Counted from the first letter of the stretch, positions 6,631-15,302 are shown. The stretch is DNA of 64,000 nucleotides from Rubrivivax sp. (GCA_016719535.1 JADJYX010000001.1:62001-126000); one strand, 5' to 3'. Notes: generated by a model from the letters alone, not told the origin. A program made the numbers and translations.

Positions 6631-9600
6631 CTAATTCGGGTACTCCACGATCGCCTGCGTGATGATCGACGTGGTGCCTCCAACGGGAAAGATCGGCTGA
6701 TCGATGATGTCGTTCCACACCCCTGGCAGGAAGGTCGGCGTCGAATTGCCCCGCCACATGTGGACGTAGGTCTCCGCTCGGCCGTCCACCCAGCGGTTGT
6801 TGGGCTCGCCGACGCGCCAGTTGGTGAAGGTGACGGCTTCCCCGCTCGACCAGCTGAAGACGCCGGGCTGCGCTTCGTCGTTGAGCCCGATCCACAGGCC
6901 GTACTCGGTCCTGGCCTGAGGCAGTACGTAGGCGGTCAGCCAATCGCTTTCGACCTGGCTCCGGACCGTCGCCAGTTCGCCACCCCTGGCCCGTGCCGCA
7001 CTGCGGCACTGGGTCCAGCTGCCGCACTCGATCACTTCATAGCGTCTGCCGGTGGCTGCGATCAGCGGCGTCCTGACCAGCCGCACTTGCAGACTTCCCG
7101 TCGATCGCCCGCCGGTGTTGAATACGGCGCCCGTGTCGGCACGCACATGCCATGCGTCGGAGGGGCTCCCGACGAGTGGTGTCGTGGTCCAGAAGTAGCC
7201 GGATGAGACCGCTGGAAACACTGCGGTGTCCAAAGCGGGCGTCATGCGTCTGCGATCGGCAATCGAGCCCAGATCCTTCACACTGGGCAGGCGCCAGCCG
7301 GCCTGGCTCTGTGCGTGCGCGAGGGCGCCTTCGTGCGTAAACGTGCGACTGGCCCCGGTGCAGGTACTGCCGTTCCAGGTCATCCCCTCGACGCATCGGC
7401 GCCAGACAAGTCCGGTCCGTGTGTCGGTGACCTCGTCGCCGGTGCTGTTGAACGTGTAGCGCGGCGGCTGGGCAGTTCCACGTACCAGCCTGACGGCGTA
7501 CAGCAGGTTTCGAGGGGACCAACTCGAGCTGCCATAGTCGAAGTTCACGTACCAGGCCTCGGAGGAGCGCTCCGCTGAACCGTCCGCCGTCCAGTACACG
7601 GCACCGGTCGTATTGGGGAACCACGTGGTGGAGATCGTCGGTCCTGGGCTTGGAACGCCATAGTTCACCAGGCCCTGAAGTTCGATTGCGGTCGGAAGCC
7701 GCCAGTCCGAGAAACCGCACAGGCGGGCGTCGTTGACTTCCCGCACATAACCGTCGGCGTCATTGGTGCCAACAGTCCCCTGGTTCGCAAAGCGCCGGGT
7801 GCCGGCCCGCGCACCGGAAGACGTCTTTCCTTCCCAGACCAGGCCGGTCACGTCGTCCCTGACGCACTCCTCCTTGCTGTATGCGCCCACCAGGCTGTAG
7901 GACATGGCATTCACGCCGGCGCGATGGCCGTCCTGCTGACCGTTGAGGGCCACAGCGCCAGGTGAGTCGCATGCGACCAGCGCATTGCTGCCCGCGGCAT
8001 AGCATTGGTTGGCGGTGATGCCGGTCCCGGGGATCTTGGCGGCCCCAACCTCCACCGAAGCGAAGTAGGCCTTGGTCGCAATAAGCCGCTGATCTGAATA
8101 GACGCTGCAAACGAGCGTAGCGATTCTTGCCTCCTGGAAGGCGCCTGTTTGCACCTCAATCCCCCGGGCTGCCTGGGCCTGATCAAACTCGACGACGATG
8201 GGGGCATCATCAGTCGCGCCGATTGCCCGGCATACCAAGTCGCCACCAGCGAGGCCAAGCACTGCCGCGTCGAATGAAACGTTTGCAAGCAGACGCCGGT
8301 CCGCTTGCACAGTGGCCGTAATCGAAACGTCGGTAGAGCTGAATTCTGGCTGGACTTGGCTCTCGACGTAACTCTTCCAGAATGCGACCTCGCGCTCCAC
8401 ATTGGTCGGATTGAAGATGAGTTGCCCCTGGACGATGTTGCCAAGCTTACGGGCCATGAGAGCATCCCACGTCACCGCTTCGTACCCGAACCTTTTCGTC
8501 CCCATCGCCCTCGCAAGATCGGTCTCACTGGTCACGCCGTATGCACCGAACAACGCGGCTTGACCGGCATCGCCGGCATATAAGAGGTCTTCGAGCATGC
8601 CAACCGCAACCCGGGTATCGGTGATTCGTCCCGCCGCCCTCACGCCTGCACCCACGCCGACAGAAAGCATGCTGCTGCGAATCAGTGCCTTCGAGGTCAA
8701 GCTCACCGCCGCCATCCGGCATGCTGCAAAGGCTCCAGCCTTGTTCTTGCCGATACCCGTACAGTTGGCGATGCCAGAGGCCAGTTCACTCACCCCGGTG
8801 CTCAGCGCTTGGCTGACTCCTTCCAGAAGGGGCCCAGGGTCCTTTCCGTTCCTTCTAGCCTCCAGCAGCGCAAGCTCCGATGTCTTTGCAGCGCTCTTGA
8901 TGAAGGCGGCGGCAAGCTGCGCACCGCCGCGAAGGGCCTTCTTCCCTTTCATTTCATTGACATCGAACACAGCTGCTGCAGCAAGCAGGTCGAACGCAGC
9001 CGCGGCACTTTCGAGCACCACCAAGTGCAGTACTATGGCTGGTACGCCGAGCACATCGGACAGCGCTTTGGCGCAGGCTGCGATCGCTTCGCCACGCTTG
9101 TCCTTCTTTGCCCCCCACCACCGCGCGCACTCCTGACTCTGGAACAGCACCGTCGTGGCCGCGGCCGTCCTGGCCGTCCACTTGGCTATGTCCTGGTTGT
9201 CCGTCACGGGTCCACTCTTGGCAGCCATGCTCGCAATCCATGCGGCAGCTTGAGTGCCAAGCCTTGCAAGTTGAAAGTGCGCCTCCTTCTTCTTCGCGTC
9301 TGTCAGATCTTGAAGGGTGTTCAGGACGTCGACGGCGCCGTCGATCGCTGCGAGCATCGGCGAGTCATCGATGATCTTCTCGACCGCCGTGGCGCTAAAG
9401 GTTTCTTCGATCAGATTGACCTGAGCAAGACCTTCGTCGATCGCCAAGTTCATGAACATCTTGACGCGACGGTTAAAGAACTCGATTCGCGCCTTCTCCA
9501 AGCAAGTAAGCCTTGATAGGTTGGGCTTAAAGAGGCCGCCGTCTTCGACCGGCAATGCCACGACAACTGGACAGTTGATCGACGCGATAGAAGTCTGAGC

Positions 9601-10503
9601 CTCGTTCCTGGCAGCTTCGATGGGAACGATGCCGGTTCGAGGGACTTGGTATGCGGCCATGAGTGAACCCACAGCTGTCTCGAACTCCAGCGTCGGCGCA
9701 AAGTAGTCAATGGAAGGCGGCGACGTCCGGGCGACTTCTGGCAATGAAAGTACGAGAGTGCCGGGTGCCAGGTCCACGCTCTGGAGCAACTGGGCAACAC
9801 GCTCGCCCGGCAGCGCCCGGCCCATGTCGGTCGTCAAGTCGTAGGCATGAATCGTCGGTGCCGCCGCCGCGGTTCCGATGGTGGTTCTGCCGCCGATCGA
9901 AAACTCGATCAACTCGCCAGGGGCGTCGTAGTAGAACGCACCCGTTTCGTCGGTAAAGCCTCCATAGCCGCTTTCCGTCTGAAAGTAGGCATTCTTCACC
10001 GGTCGATCAATAAATCTACCCATGAATCTCGCGGGGGTCGAATCGACCTGAATGCTCCACTTCAGCGCGCTCGCATCAAATGTCGTTGCGCGGTCATGGC
10101 GAATCGTTACCGTGTCGTCCGGTCTCTCGCCTGCGACAGCCCGTACGACGCCGACTTTCACAGTTCCGTCGACGATCGACGAGCCGGTGCCAACGGCCAT
10201 GAGTTGAATCTGGACACCGCGGGCGTTGACTCTGGCTCTGTTCTCGACGGTGATCTTGAAGGTGTAGTCGTAGAGGGTGCGGCCAACCCTCGTTTCGCCA
10301 GTCTTTTCAAGTTGGGTCACGGCCAAGCCTTCGCCGCTAACTTCTCCCGTGTTTGAGGATAGGGCGAAGAACCGCCGCTCAGCGGATTGCATGCCACCGG
10401 CTGAGTGTTCGTCGTCTCCGCCACAGCCCAGCAAGGCGATGGCGAACAACCCGACGGTGGACAATCTCGAGAGGTGTCTGATGGGAACAGAGATGGCGTT
10501 CAT
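6631..10503 (-). CDS. Giant surface lipoprotein with two DUF1566 domains and a C-type lectin domain
   Basis: A 1290-residue protein. Start ATG 10503 is chosen because GAGGG precedes it and the following sequence is a lipoprotein signal (STVGLFAIALLGC, lipobox LLGC). Residues about 160-260 contain a segment typical of bacterial surface lipoproteins (PVKNAYFQTESGYGGFTDE). Residues about 300-850 are helical and unassigned. Two DUF1566/Lcl-like domains follow (TGLVWEGKT to AVRLVRG; TGLVWRRCVEG to QVRLVR). The last 140 residues are a C-type lectin fold with WIGLND, the sugar-binding-type EPN in VGEPNN and GVWND. The usual C-terminal disulfide cysteines are not evident. Base composition is lower in GC than the neighbours. 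It starts seven bases after the PEP-CTERM gene ends, so the two form an operon. Confidence 0.8.
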   Translation of the reverse strand: MNAISVPIRHLSRLSTVGLFAIALLGCGGDDEHSAGGMQSAERRFFALSSNTGEVSGEGLAVTQLEKTGETRVGRTLYDYTFKITVENRARVNARGVQIQLMAVGTGSSIVDGTVKVGVVRAVAGERPDDTVTIRHDRATTFDASALKWSIQVDSTPARFMGRFIDRPVKNAYFQTESGYGGFTDETGAFYYDAPGELIEFSIGGRTTIGTAAAAPTIHAYDLTTDMGRALPGERVAQLLQSVDLAPGTLVLSLPEVARTSPPSIDYFAPTLEFETAVGSLMAAYQVPRTGIVPIEAARNEAQTSIASINCPVVVALPVEDGGLFKPNLSRLTCLEKARIEFFNRRVKMFMNLAIDEGLAQVNLIEETFSATAVEKIIDDSPMLAAIDGAVDVLNTLQDLTDAKKKEAHFQLARLGTQAAAWIASMAAKSGPVTDNQDIAKWTARTAAATTVLFQSQECARWWGAKKDKRGEAIAACAKALSDVLGVPAIVLHLVVLESAAAAFDLLAAAAVFDVNEMKGKKALRGGAQLAAAFIKSAAKTSELALLEARRNGKDPGPLLEGVSQALSTGVSELASGIANCTGIGKNKAGAFAACRMAAVSLTSKALIRSSMLSVGVGAGVRAAGRITDTRVAVGMLEDLLYAGDAGQAALFGAYGVTSETDLARAMGTKRFGYEAVTWDALMARKLGNIVQGQLIFNPTNVEREVAFWKSYVESQVQPEFSSTDVSITATVQADRRLLANVSFDAAVLGLAGGDLVCRAIGATDDAPIVVEFDQAQAARGIEVQTGAFQEARIATLVCSVYSDQRLIATKAYFASVEVGAAKIPGTGITANQCYAAGSNALVACDSPGAVALNGQQDGHRAGVNAMSYSLVGAYSKEECVRDDVTGLVWEGKTSSGARAGTRRFANQGTVGTNDADGYVREVNDARLCGFSDWRLPTAIELQGLVNYGVPSPGPTISTTWFPNTTGAVYWTADGSAERSSEAWYVNFDYGSSSWSPRNLLYAVRLVRGTAQPPRYTFNSTGDEVTDTRTGLVWRRCVEGMTWNGSTCTGASRTFTHEGALAHAQSQAGWRLPSVKDLGSIADRRRMTPALDTAVFPAVSSGYFWTTTPLVGSPSDAWHVRADTGAVFNTGGRSTGSLQVRLVRTPLIAATGRRYEVIECGSWTQCRSAARARGGELATVRSQVESDWLTAYVLPQARTEYGLWIGLNDEAQPGVFSWSSGEAVTFTNWRVGEPNNRWVDGRAETYVHMWRGNSTPTFLPGVWNDIIDQPIFPVGGTTSIITQAIVEYPN

Positions 10504-10510
10504 AGGGCCC

Positions 10511-11080
10511 TCAGCTGTTGAGTTCTCTGGCCTTGCGCCCGGCCACGACAAGGCTTGCCATTCCGGCCAAGATCAATGGCCAGCCGGCCGGTTCTGGTAC
10601 TGGCGTTGGCCCGGCCCCGTCATTGGTGAGCGCAGCCACTCCTTGTTCGATCTGTGCAAAGGTCAGCGGATCGTTGATGGTGAACCGCAGCGCAGTCGGT
10701 CCATTCGAATCAGCCCAATCGAACCGCGCGATGAAGCCGCCCAGTACCTTGGTATCGGTGATGCCGTCTGCCAGCGCCAGGGCGTCGTAGTAGCCATCCG
10801 AGGCCAGCGCGCCGTCGGCCTGCACGACCAAGTTGTCCCAGTCGCCGGGCGACGCCCAGACCTGCAGGTTCGACACCTTCGTCCAGTCGAAGTAGACCGA
10901 GAACGCCTCCACTGTCTGCCCCGGGTCTGCGCCGACAGTGAAGCTGGCGTCCCAGGTGCTGCCGCCGACATGCGTCAGGTCGGCGTGGATGTAGGCCGCG
11001 TTCGCAGCGCCGACGGCAGACAGCGCGACCGCAGCCGCGGCAAGGGCACGCGCCGCAGCGCGCTTGATGCAAGACGACAT
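10511..11080 (-). CDS. PEP-CTERM sorting-domain protein
   Basis: A 189-residue exported protein: signal peptide (ALAAAAVALSAVGAANAAY), a beta-rich middle of cohesin-like character, and the classic C-terminus VPEPAGWPLILAGMASLVVA followed by GRKARELNS. PEP-CTERM tails are recognised by exosortase in exopolysaccharide-producing bacteria and the signal is removed at the membrane. Start ATG 11080 has a GGAGGG ribosome-binding site. No exosortase gene is present in the window. It is the first gene of an operon with the large lipoprotein. Confidence 0.88.
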   Translation of the reverse strand: MSSCIKRAAARALAAAAVALSAVGAANAAYIHADLTHVGGSTWDASFTVGADPGQTVEAFSVYFDWTKVSNLQVWASPGDWDNLVVQADGALASDGYYDALALADGITDTKVLGGFIARFDWADSNGPTALRFTINDPLTFAQIEQGVAALTNDGAGPTPVPEPAGWPLILAGMASLVVAGRKARELNS

Positions 11081-11169
11081 GGATCCCTCCAGTTCAGGAG
11101 CGCGCGCGACAAAGCGCAGCACGCAAGGTTCGGTGAAACGTTCGTGCAGATCAGGCTAGTGGCAGCGCA

Positions 11170-11185
11170 GTCCCGGATCCGGGAC
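11170..11185. promoter_or_regulatory. Perfect 16-bp palindrome upstream of the PEP-CTERM operon
   Basis: GTCCCGGATCCGGGAC is its own reverse complement and lies about 90 bases before the PEP-CTERM start, in the only non-coding gap of this operon. It may be a regulator binding site, perhaps for the XRE protein encoded just upstream. This is inference only. Confidence 0.35.
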
Positions 11186-11270
11186 AGTTGGCGCGGGGCT
11201 GGGGAATGCGGACACACCGATTCAGGGGGTAGGTGTTGCCCTTCCCGCGTGGCCTTGATGTGGCTCATCG

Positions 11271-11969
11271 TCATCGCGTCTCGATGAACACGAATGCGCC
11301 GGCGCCGGTGCCGGTGCCGGTGCCGGCGTGCGGTGTCGATGGCGCGCTGCACAGCGCGAGGCACACGACCCACTCACCCGCGGCTGGCGGCGCCTGCAGC
11401 GTGAGCCGGGCCAACGCCCACTCACCCGGGCCGGTCGGCGGCAGTGCGGTGCGCCAGGGCAGCTGGCCGCGCCGGACTCCCGCAAGGTGCGAAGGCCGCG
11501 GCCCGGCGTCGCGCAATGGCAACCAGTCGTCGTGCAGGCCTCGCACCTCTGCTCCCAGCCAGGGGTGGTCCGACAGGTTGAGCAACTCCAGACCGACGTC
11601 CAGCGCCGATCCGGCGCGGACCTGTCGGTCGTGTCGGCACCGCCACAGGGCATCGCCGGCTTCGGGCGCGTGGCTCGACGTATGTGCCCGCGAAGCCGCC
11701 GGCGCAGGCTCGCTGTACGCCGCCAACGTGAAGAGCTCGGTCGCCCGCACCTTGTAGACCCTTGCCAGCCCGCGCAGCACCCGCACGCCCGGTGAACTGC
11801 TCTCGCCCCGCGAGATGCGGTACCAGGTGGCGCGCGACATGCCGACCCGCTGCGCCACGGCCGCCACGCTCAAGCCCAGCTCCGCATTGCGGCGCTGCAT
11901 GAACTCGCCCAGCGGCGTCAGCGGCAGCTCGTCGGTGTCGTCGTCCTTCCGGGCGGCCCGGGGCCCCAT
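11271..11969 (-). CDS. XRE-family transcriptional regulator
   Basis: A 232-residue protein. Residues about 17-75 form a Cro/C1-type helix-turn-helix (LGEFMQRRNAELGLSVAAVA, GMSRATWYRISRGESSSPG). The rest (about 150 residues) is a beta-rich Trp-containing domain that I do not recognise; it could sense a ligand. The C-terminus carries a short GTGTGTG stretch from a GGTGCC tandem repeat. Start ATG 11969 has GAGGAG upstream; a longer frame to 12029 is possible. It lies upstream of the PEP-CTERM/lectin operon on the same strand, 190 bases away, and is a candidate local regulator. Confidence 0.75.
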   Translation of the reverse strand: MGPRAARKDDDTDELPLTPLGEFMQRRNAELGLSVAAVAQRVGMSRATWYRISRGESSSPGVRVLRGLARVYKVRATELFTLAAYSEPAPAASRAHTSSHAPEAGDALWRCRHDRQVRAGSALDVGLELLNLSDHPWLGAEVRGLHDDWLPLRDAGPRPSHLAGVRRGQLPWRTALPPTGPGEWALARLTLQAPPAAGEWVVCLALCSAPSTPHAGTGTGTGAGAFVFIETR

Positions 11970-12283
11970 GGCGTTGGCTCCTCGGGCCTGTGCCGGCCCT
12001 CGACACCATGGGATGCAGCGGTGCGCCAAACCTCAGGGCGGCATCACCGATGAGACGACCAGGCTCTTCGCTTCGGTCCGATTCGCCGGATGCGGGTGCA
12101 ACCGGCCGCGCCGGCAGACTGCAGCCGAGTCAGCGCAAGGTCGTTCACTTCTCGGCGCATTGCGACTCCGGCAGCTCGAGCGTGCTGGCGCGGGTGTGGC
12201 CTTGCGCGGCACAGAACTCGTCGGCGCGGGCGGAGGCCGCCTTCGCTGCGTCTGCCCGCGTGTTGGCCTGCAGACGCCGATGG
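11970..12283. other. Gene-free stretch before the toxin-antitoxin relics
   Basis: Contains the upstream region of the XRE gene. Frames here are short or Arg/Ala-rich with no recognisable family. No tRNA-like or repeat structure was seen. Confidence 0.45.
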
Positions 12284-12412
12284 ATGACCGGGCCCGAGGC
12301 GCTCTGTCTGTCGCACATCCTTGCGGCCATTGCCACCGCGCGCAGCTTCACCGAGGAAGGCCGGGACGCCTTCATGGCAGACCTGAAGACTTTGCCCGCG
12401 GTCGTCTTGCGG
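12284..12412 (+). pseudogene. hepT fragment
   Basis: The translation runs MTGPEALCLSHILAAIA then TARSFTEEGRDAFMADLKT, clearly homologous to the first 40 residues of the intact HepT at 6212 (YLSHVASAIDAARSF then DGRDAFMADLKT). Similarity then ends, and the RX4H ribonuclease motif is missing. No mntA partner precedes it. A truncated relic of a second MNT/HEPN module. Confidence 0.75.
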
Positions 12413-12486
12413 GCCGACCCCGAGGGGCGGTCACTGGCGGCGCTTCCTTCACAATCGACCGCCCAGCCGTGCTGACGGAGCAAGCC

Positions 12487-12687
12487 ATGCCCGACGTCAA
12501 AGCCCTCGAAGAAGCCATCAAGGCCTTGCCGCCCTCTGACCTGGCCGAGTTTCGACGGTGGTTCACCGAGTTCGACGCTGCCGCGTGGGACCGGCAGATC
12601 GACTCCGACGCCACGTCGGGCAAGCTCGACGCCCTTCTTGCCGAAGCCGAGCAGGACTACAGCACGCCGTCTGCCCGCAAGCTGTGA
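12487..12687 (+). CDS. Small antitoxin-like protein
   Basis: A 66-residue acidic protein: MPDVKALEEAIKALPPSDLA, then EFRRWFTEFDAAAWDRQI, and an Asp/Glu-rich C-terminus. Proteins of this pattern are commonly found immediately upstream of RelE-like toxins and are annotated as addiction-module antitoxins. Its stop overlaps the start of a degenerate RelE-like gene by four bases. It is intact although its toxin is broken, so it may persist without function or protect against a related toxin. Confidence 0.7.
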   Translation: MPDVKALEEAIKALPPSDLAEFRRWFTEFDAAAWDRQIDSDATSGKLDALLAEAEQDYSTPSARKL

Positions 12688-12850
12688 ATCACACGGCAAG
12701 CTCGAGGTTCTGGCGCTGCTATGACTCGCTGCCCGCTGATGTTCGCTCGCTGGCCGACAAGAACTTCCAGTTGCTGAAGGTCGATCCGGCGCATCCGTCC
12801 TTGCACTTCACGTTGTCGGGCAGCGATACGACCGGTTGGTCGACGCCTGA
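12684..12850 (+). pseudogene. RelE-like toxin with internal deletion
   Basis: The GTG at 12684 opens MNHTASSRFWRCYDSLPADV, then LADKNFQLLKVDPAHPSLHF, the N-terminal 35-40 residues of a known RelE-like toxin family. The sequence then breaks off; in another frame it resumes as GQRYDRLVDA-stop, matching the C-terminal YDRL(I/V) end of the same family. About 45 central residues, including the catalytic strands, are therefore missing and the two ends are out of frame. It is the partner of the small antitoxin just upstream. Confidence 0.7.
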
Positions 12851-12917
12851 CAAGACGTTCTGCCGCCTGCCCGCGAGGCTGGCCAGCAACTCCAGCCCCG
12901 CGCCAGAAGATTCCGGA

Positions 12918-13886
12918 TCAGCGCCCGGTCAGCAGACCCTGCCCCGCCACCAGCGGACTGGGGCTGATGCGCCGCGCCGCGGCATACCGTTCACGCAGAG
13001 CCACGGCCAGTTCATCGGCCGTGCGTGCGCCTGCGGTCAGCACACCGGCCACCTCGAAGCTGAACACGCCCTGCACCCGCGTGCGCGCCACACTGGCGCC
13101 CTTGGGCAGCCATTCCTCGCCCGCCAGCTCGTGGCCGCGGGCGGCGTAGGCCAGCACGCGGCCGTCGGTGCGGGGGGGCTGGGGGGGCCGTGAAGGCCGG
13201 GCTGCCGTGCGATCGGCCGGCAGCGCCGACGGGATGCCCAGCTCCGCGCCGGCCACCGACCGCCAGCGGGCGTACGGCGTCGGCTCACGCGCCAAGCCGG
13301 CGGCATGGCAGCTGTCGAAGATCGCGAAGACGCGGGCACCGCGGTCGACCAGCTGGTCGATCCAGGCGCCGATGTCGTCGTCGCGCAGTGATCGCGGCAG
13401 CTCCCCGCGCGTCGCATCCCAGGTGCCGCTGTCTTGCAGCAGGAAGACTTCGTCCAGGCCATCGGGCTCGGGGGATTCGTCGTCTCGCAACGGTGCCATC
13501 CGGGGCACCTGCACGCCATGGCCCGCCAGGTGCAGCACCACCGTGTCGCCGTCGCGCACGGCCGCTGCGATGCGGTCCATCGCCTGCCGCACCTCGGCAT
13601 GGGTGGGCGCGGCCATGGCCAGTAGCGTGCGCTGGGCCAGCACGGTGATGTTGGGCGCCGGCATGCCGCGGCTGATCAGCGCCTGGCGCATCAGCGCCAC
13701 GTCGTTGGCCGGTCCCCGCAGCCGCAGTCGGGGCGGCAGCACCCCGACCTCGTTGACGCCGATCAGCAGCGCATGGCTCTCGGCCCAGGCGGCCGGCAGC
13801 AGCAGCAGCGACAGCAGCACCAGGCAGGCGGCACGCCAGGCCTTGCGCAGGGCCGCACGCCAGCGGGCGGCAACGGCGAACCTCAT
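12918..13886 (-). CDS. Exported caspase-like (peptidase C14) protein
   Basis: A 322-residue protein with a strong signal peptide (LVLLSLLLLPAAWAES). The p20-like caspase fold follows: ALLIGVNEVG, GPANDVALMRQAL, the catalytic His123 in LHLAGHGVQ and Cys193 in IFDSCHAAGLAR. These are the features of bacterial metacaspases and orthocaspases. The C-terminus (residues 240-322) contains RVLAYAARGHELAGE and a helical tail, without further recognisable domains. It is divergent from the sigma-factor gene with an 81-base spacer, which suggests shared control. Substrates unknown. Confidence 0.88.
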   Translation of the reverse strand: MRFAVAARWRAALRKAWRAACLVLLSLLLLPAAWAESHALLIGVNEVGVLPPRLRLRGPANDVALMRQALISRGMPAPNITVLAQRTLLAMAAPTHAEVRQAMDRIAAAVRDGDTVVLHLAGHGVQVPRMAPLRDDESPEPDGLDEVFLLQDSGTWDATRGELPRSLRDDDIGAWIDQLVDRGARVFAIFDSCHAAGLAREPTPYARWRSVAGAELGIPSALPADRTAARPSRPPQPPRTDGRVLAYAARGHELAGEEWLPKGASVARTRVQGVFSFEVAGVLTAGARTADELAVALRERYAAARRISPSPLVAGQGLLTGR

Positions 13887-13967
13887 CGCCGTTGCCGCCC
13901 GGTTTGCTTCACTACACTGCCCGTGCCGGTTCTCGGCGGCATCGGTCTCCCTGAACGGCTTCTTCGC

Positions 13968-14585
13968 ATGGCTGACAGCACTTCATTGGATGCAGGACGG
14001 TCGTCGGACCTCAGGCTCGATCGCGCGGCCGCATCGGCCGATGCGGCCCGTCCGCCATTGCCGGCATCGGCGGCCGCCCAGCGCGCCGCGCTCGAAGCCC
14101 TGTTCGGCACCCACGCGACCAAGCTCAAAGCCTACTACCGGCGCAGCGGCGTCGGCGACGCCCAGGCCGAGGACCTGACGCAGGAGGCCTTCGCCCGCGC
14201 GCTGCGCGCGCTGGGGCAGTTTCGCGGCGGCAGCAAGCTGTCGACCTGGCTGTGGACCATCGCGCAGAACCTGCTGCTCGAATACCGGCGCAAGCGCACC
14301 CTCGAGGTGGCCGAGCACGACGGGGAGCCGGTCGACGTCGACAGCCTGACCCTTCCCCACGACCCGCATCTCATGGATCGCAACGACTGCATCCGGCGCG
14401 GCTTCGCCGCCTTCAGCAAGGACCATCCCGAGCGGGCCCAGGTGATCTTCATGGCGATGGTCGAGGAATTCACGCGCGAGGAACTGGCCGATTTCCTCGG
14501 CCGTTCGACCCATGCGGCCACGGAGTACCTGTCGCAGTGCAAGGCCAGGTTCAAGGGCTACATCCACCATTGCCATGAAGACTGA
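13968..14585 (+). CDS. ECF-type RNA polymerase sigma factor
   Basis: A 205-residue sigma-70-family protein. Region 2 is clear (ALFGTHATKLKAYYRR, DAQAEDLTQEAFARALRAL, STWLWTIAQNLLLEYRRKR). Region 4 is unusual: it reads FTREELADFLGRSTHAATEY rather than the common ECF helix-turn-helix wording. The first 45 residues are an Ala/Asp-rich extension. Start ATG 13968 is taken; its ribosome-binding site is weak. The gene overlaps the next gene by 11 bases, and that product looks like a membrane-anchored anti-sigma factor. Divergent from the caspase-like gene, a plausible regulon member. Confidence 0.85.
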   Translation: MADSTSLDAGRSSDLRLDRAAASADAARPPLPASAAAQRAALEALFGTHATKLKAYYRRSGVGDAQAEDLTQEAFARALRALGQFRGGSKLSTWLWTIAQNLLLEYRRKRTLEVAEHDGEPVDVDSLTLPHDPHLMDRNDCIRRGFAAFSKDHPERAQVIFMAMVEEFTREELADFLGRSTHAATEYLSQCKARFKGYIHHCHED

Positions 14586-15150
14586 GCGGCCGATGGACGA
14601 CGCGGATGCCGTCGAGGCCGCCCGCATGCGCGCGGCGCTGGCGCCGGATGCGCAGGACGCGCCAGCGGCGACCTGGCGCGACATCGAGGCCAGGGCGGCC
14701 GCCGGGGCCGCAACCGTCACCGGCCCACCAAGCGCAGACCTGCCCAAGAATGCAGGCCAGACGCCGCCGGACGAAGCCACCAACGAAGCCCGGCCTTGGC
14801 GCCAGTTCGGGTGGGCTGCCGCCCTCGTGCTGGGTGTGGGGCTGATCACCCTGATGGCGCCACCCGCCCCCACTCCCGCCCCCGACGCGGCGCTGCGCGG
14901 TATCGCCGGGCCCGGCGCGCAAGCTGCGCAGTGGCTGGTCGAGCGTCCCCTCGAGTCCGCCGAAGCGCTGGCCGCGGATCTGCGCAGCCTGCAGGCCGAG
15001 GTGACTGTCACGCGCGAAGGCGACGCCGCGATCCTGAGCATCCGCGCCCGGCCAGGCGCCGTGGATGCGGTCAATGCCCGGCTGGTCAGCCTCGAAACGG
15101 GCCTGGATGCCGAGGGCAAGCTGCAGCTGGCGGTGCGGCCGATGCGCTGA
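14575..15150 (+). CDS. Probable membrane-anchored anti-sigma factor
   Basis: A 191-residue protein. The first 75 residues are acidic and Ala-rich with an AATWRDIEARAAA helix, followed by one transmembrane segment (WAAALVLGVGLITLMAP, residues about 80-96) and a periplasmic domain (QAEVTVTREGDAAILSIRA). This cytoplasmic-TM-periplasmic topology and the overlap with the sigma gene are the grounds for the call; there is no zinc-binding HxxxCxxC motif. ATG 14593 is an alternative start. Confidence 0.6.
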   Translation: MKTERPMDDADAVEAARMRAALAPDAQDAPAATWRDIEARAAAGAATVTGPPSADLPKNAGQTPPDEATNEARPWRQFGWAAALVLGVGLITLMAPPAPTPAPDAALRGIAGPGAQAAQWLVERPLESAEALAADLRSLQAEVTVTREGDAAILSIRARPGAVDAVNARLVSLETGLDAEGKLQLAVRPMR

Positions 15151-15302
15151 CGGCGCGACGCCGGTCCGGCCTGTCGCCTGGGAGACGCCCGACGGCCCCT
15201 GCGCTGGGGCAACAACGTATGGCGCGCGGCGGGTGCGGCCACCATGATGGCCCCCAGGCCGGCGGCAGCGCCGGCGACACATCCAAGCCCACGGAGACCC
15301 TC

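Noticed and set aside
6631..7400. Diversity-generating retroelement target (lectin fold)
   Set aside because: No reverse transcriptase, template repeat or variable-repeat pair found nearby.
11090..11180. Sigma-54 promoter before the PEP-CTERM gene
   Set aside because: TGCCAC and CTGCA are present but the GG and GC dinucleotides and their 10-base spacing are not.
11298..11326. GGTGCC tandem repeat as a phase-variation tract
   Set aside because: Six-base units keep the reading frame and there are only a few copies, so switching is unlikely.
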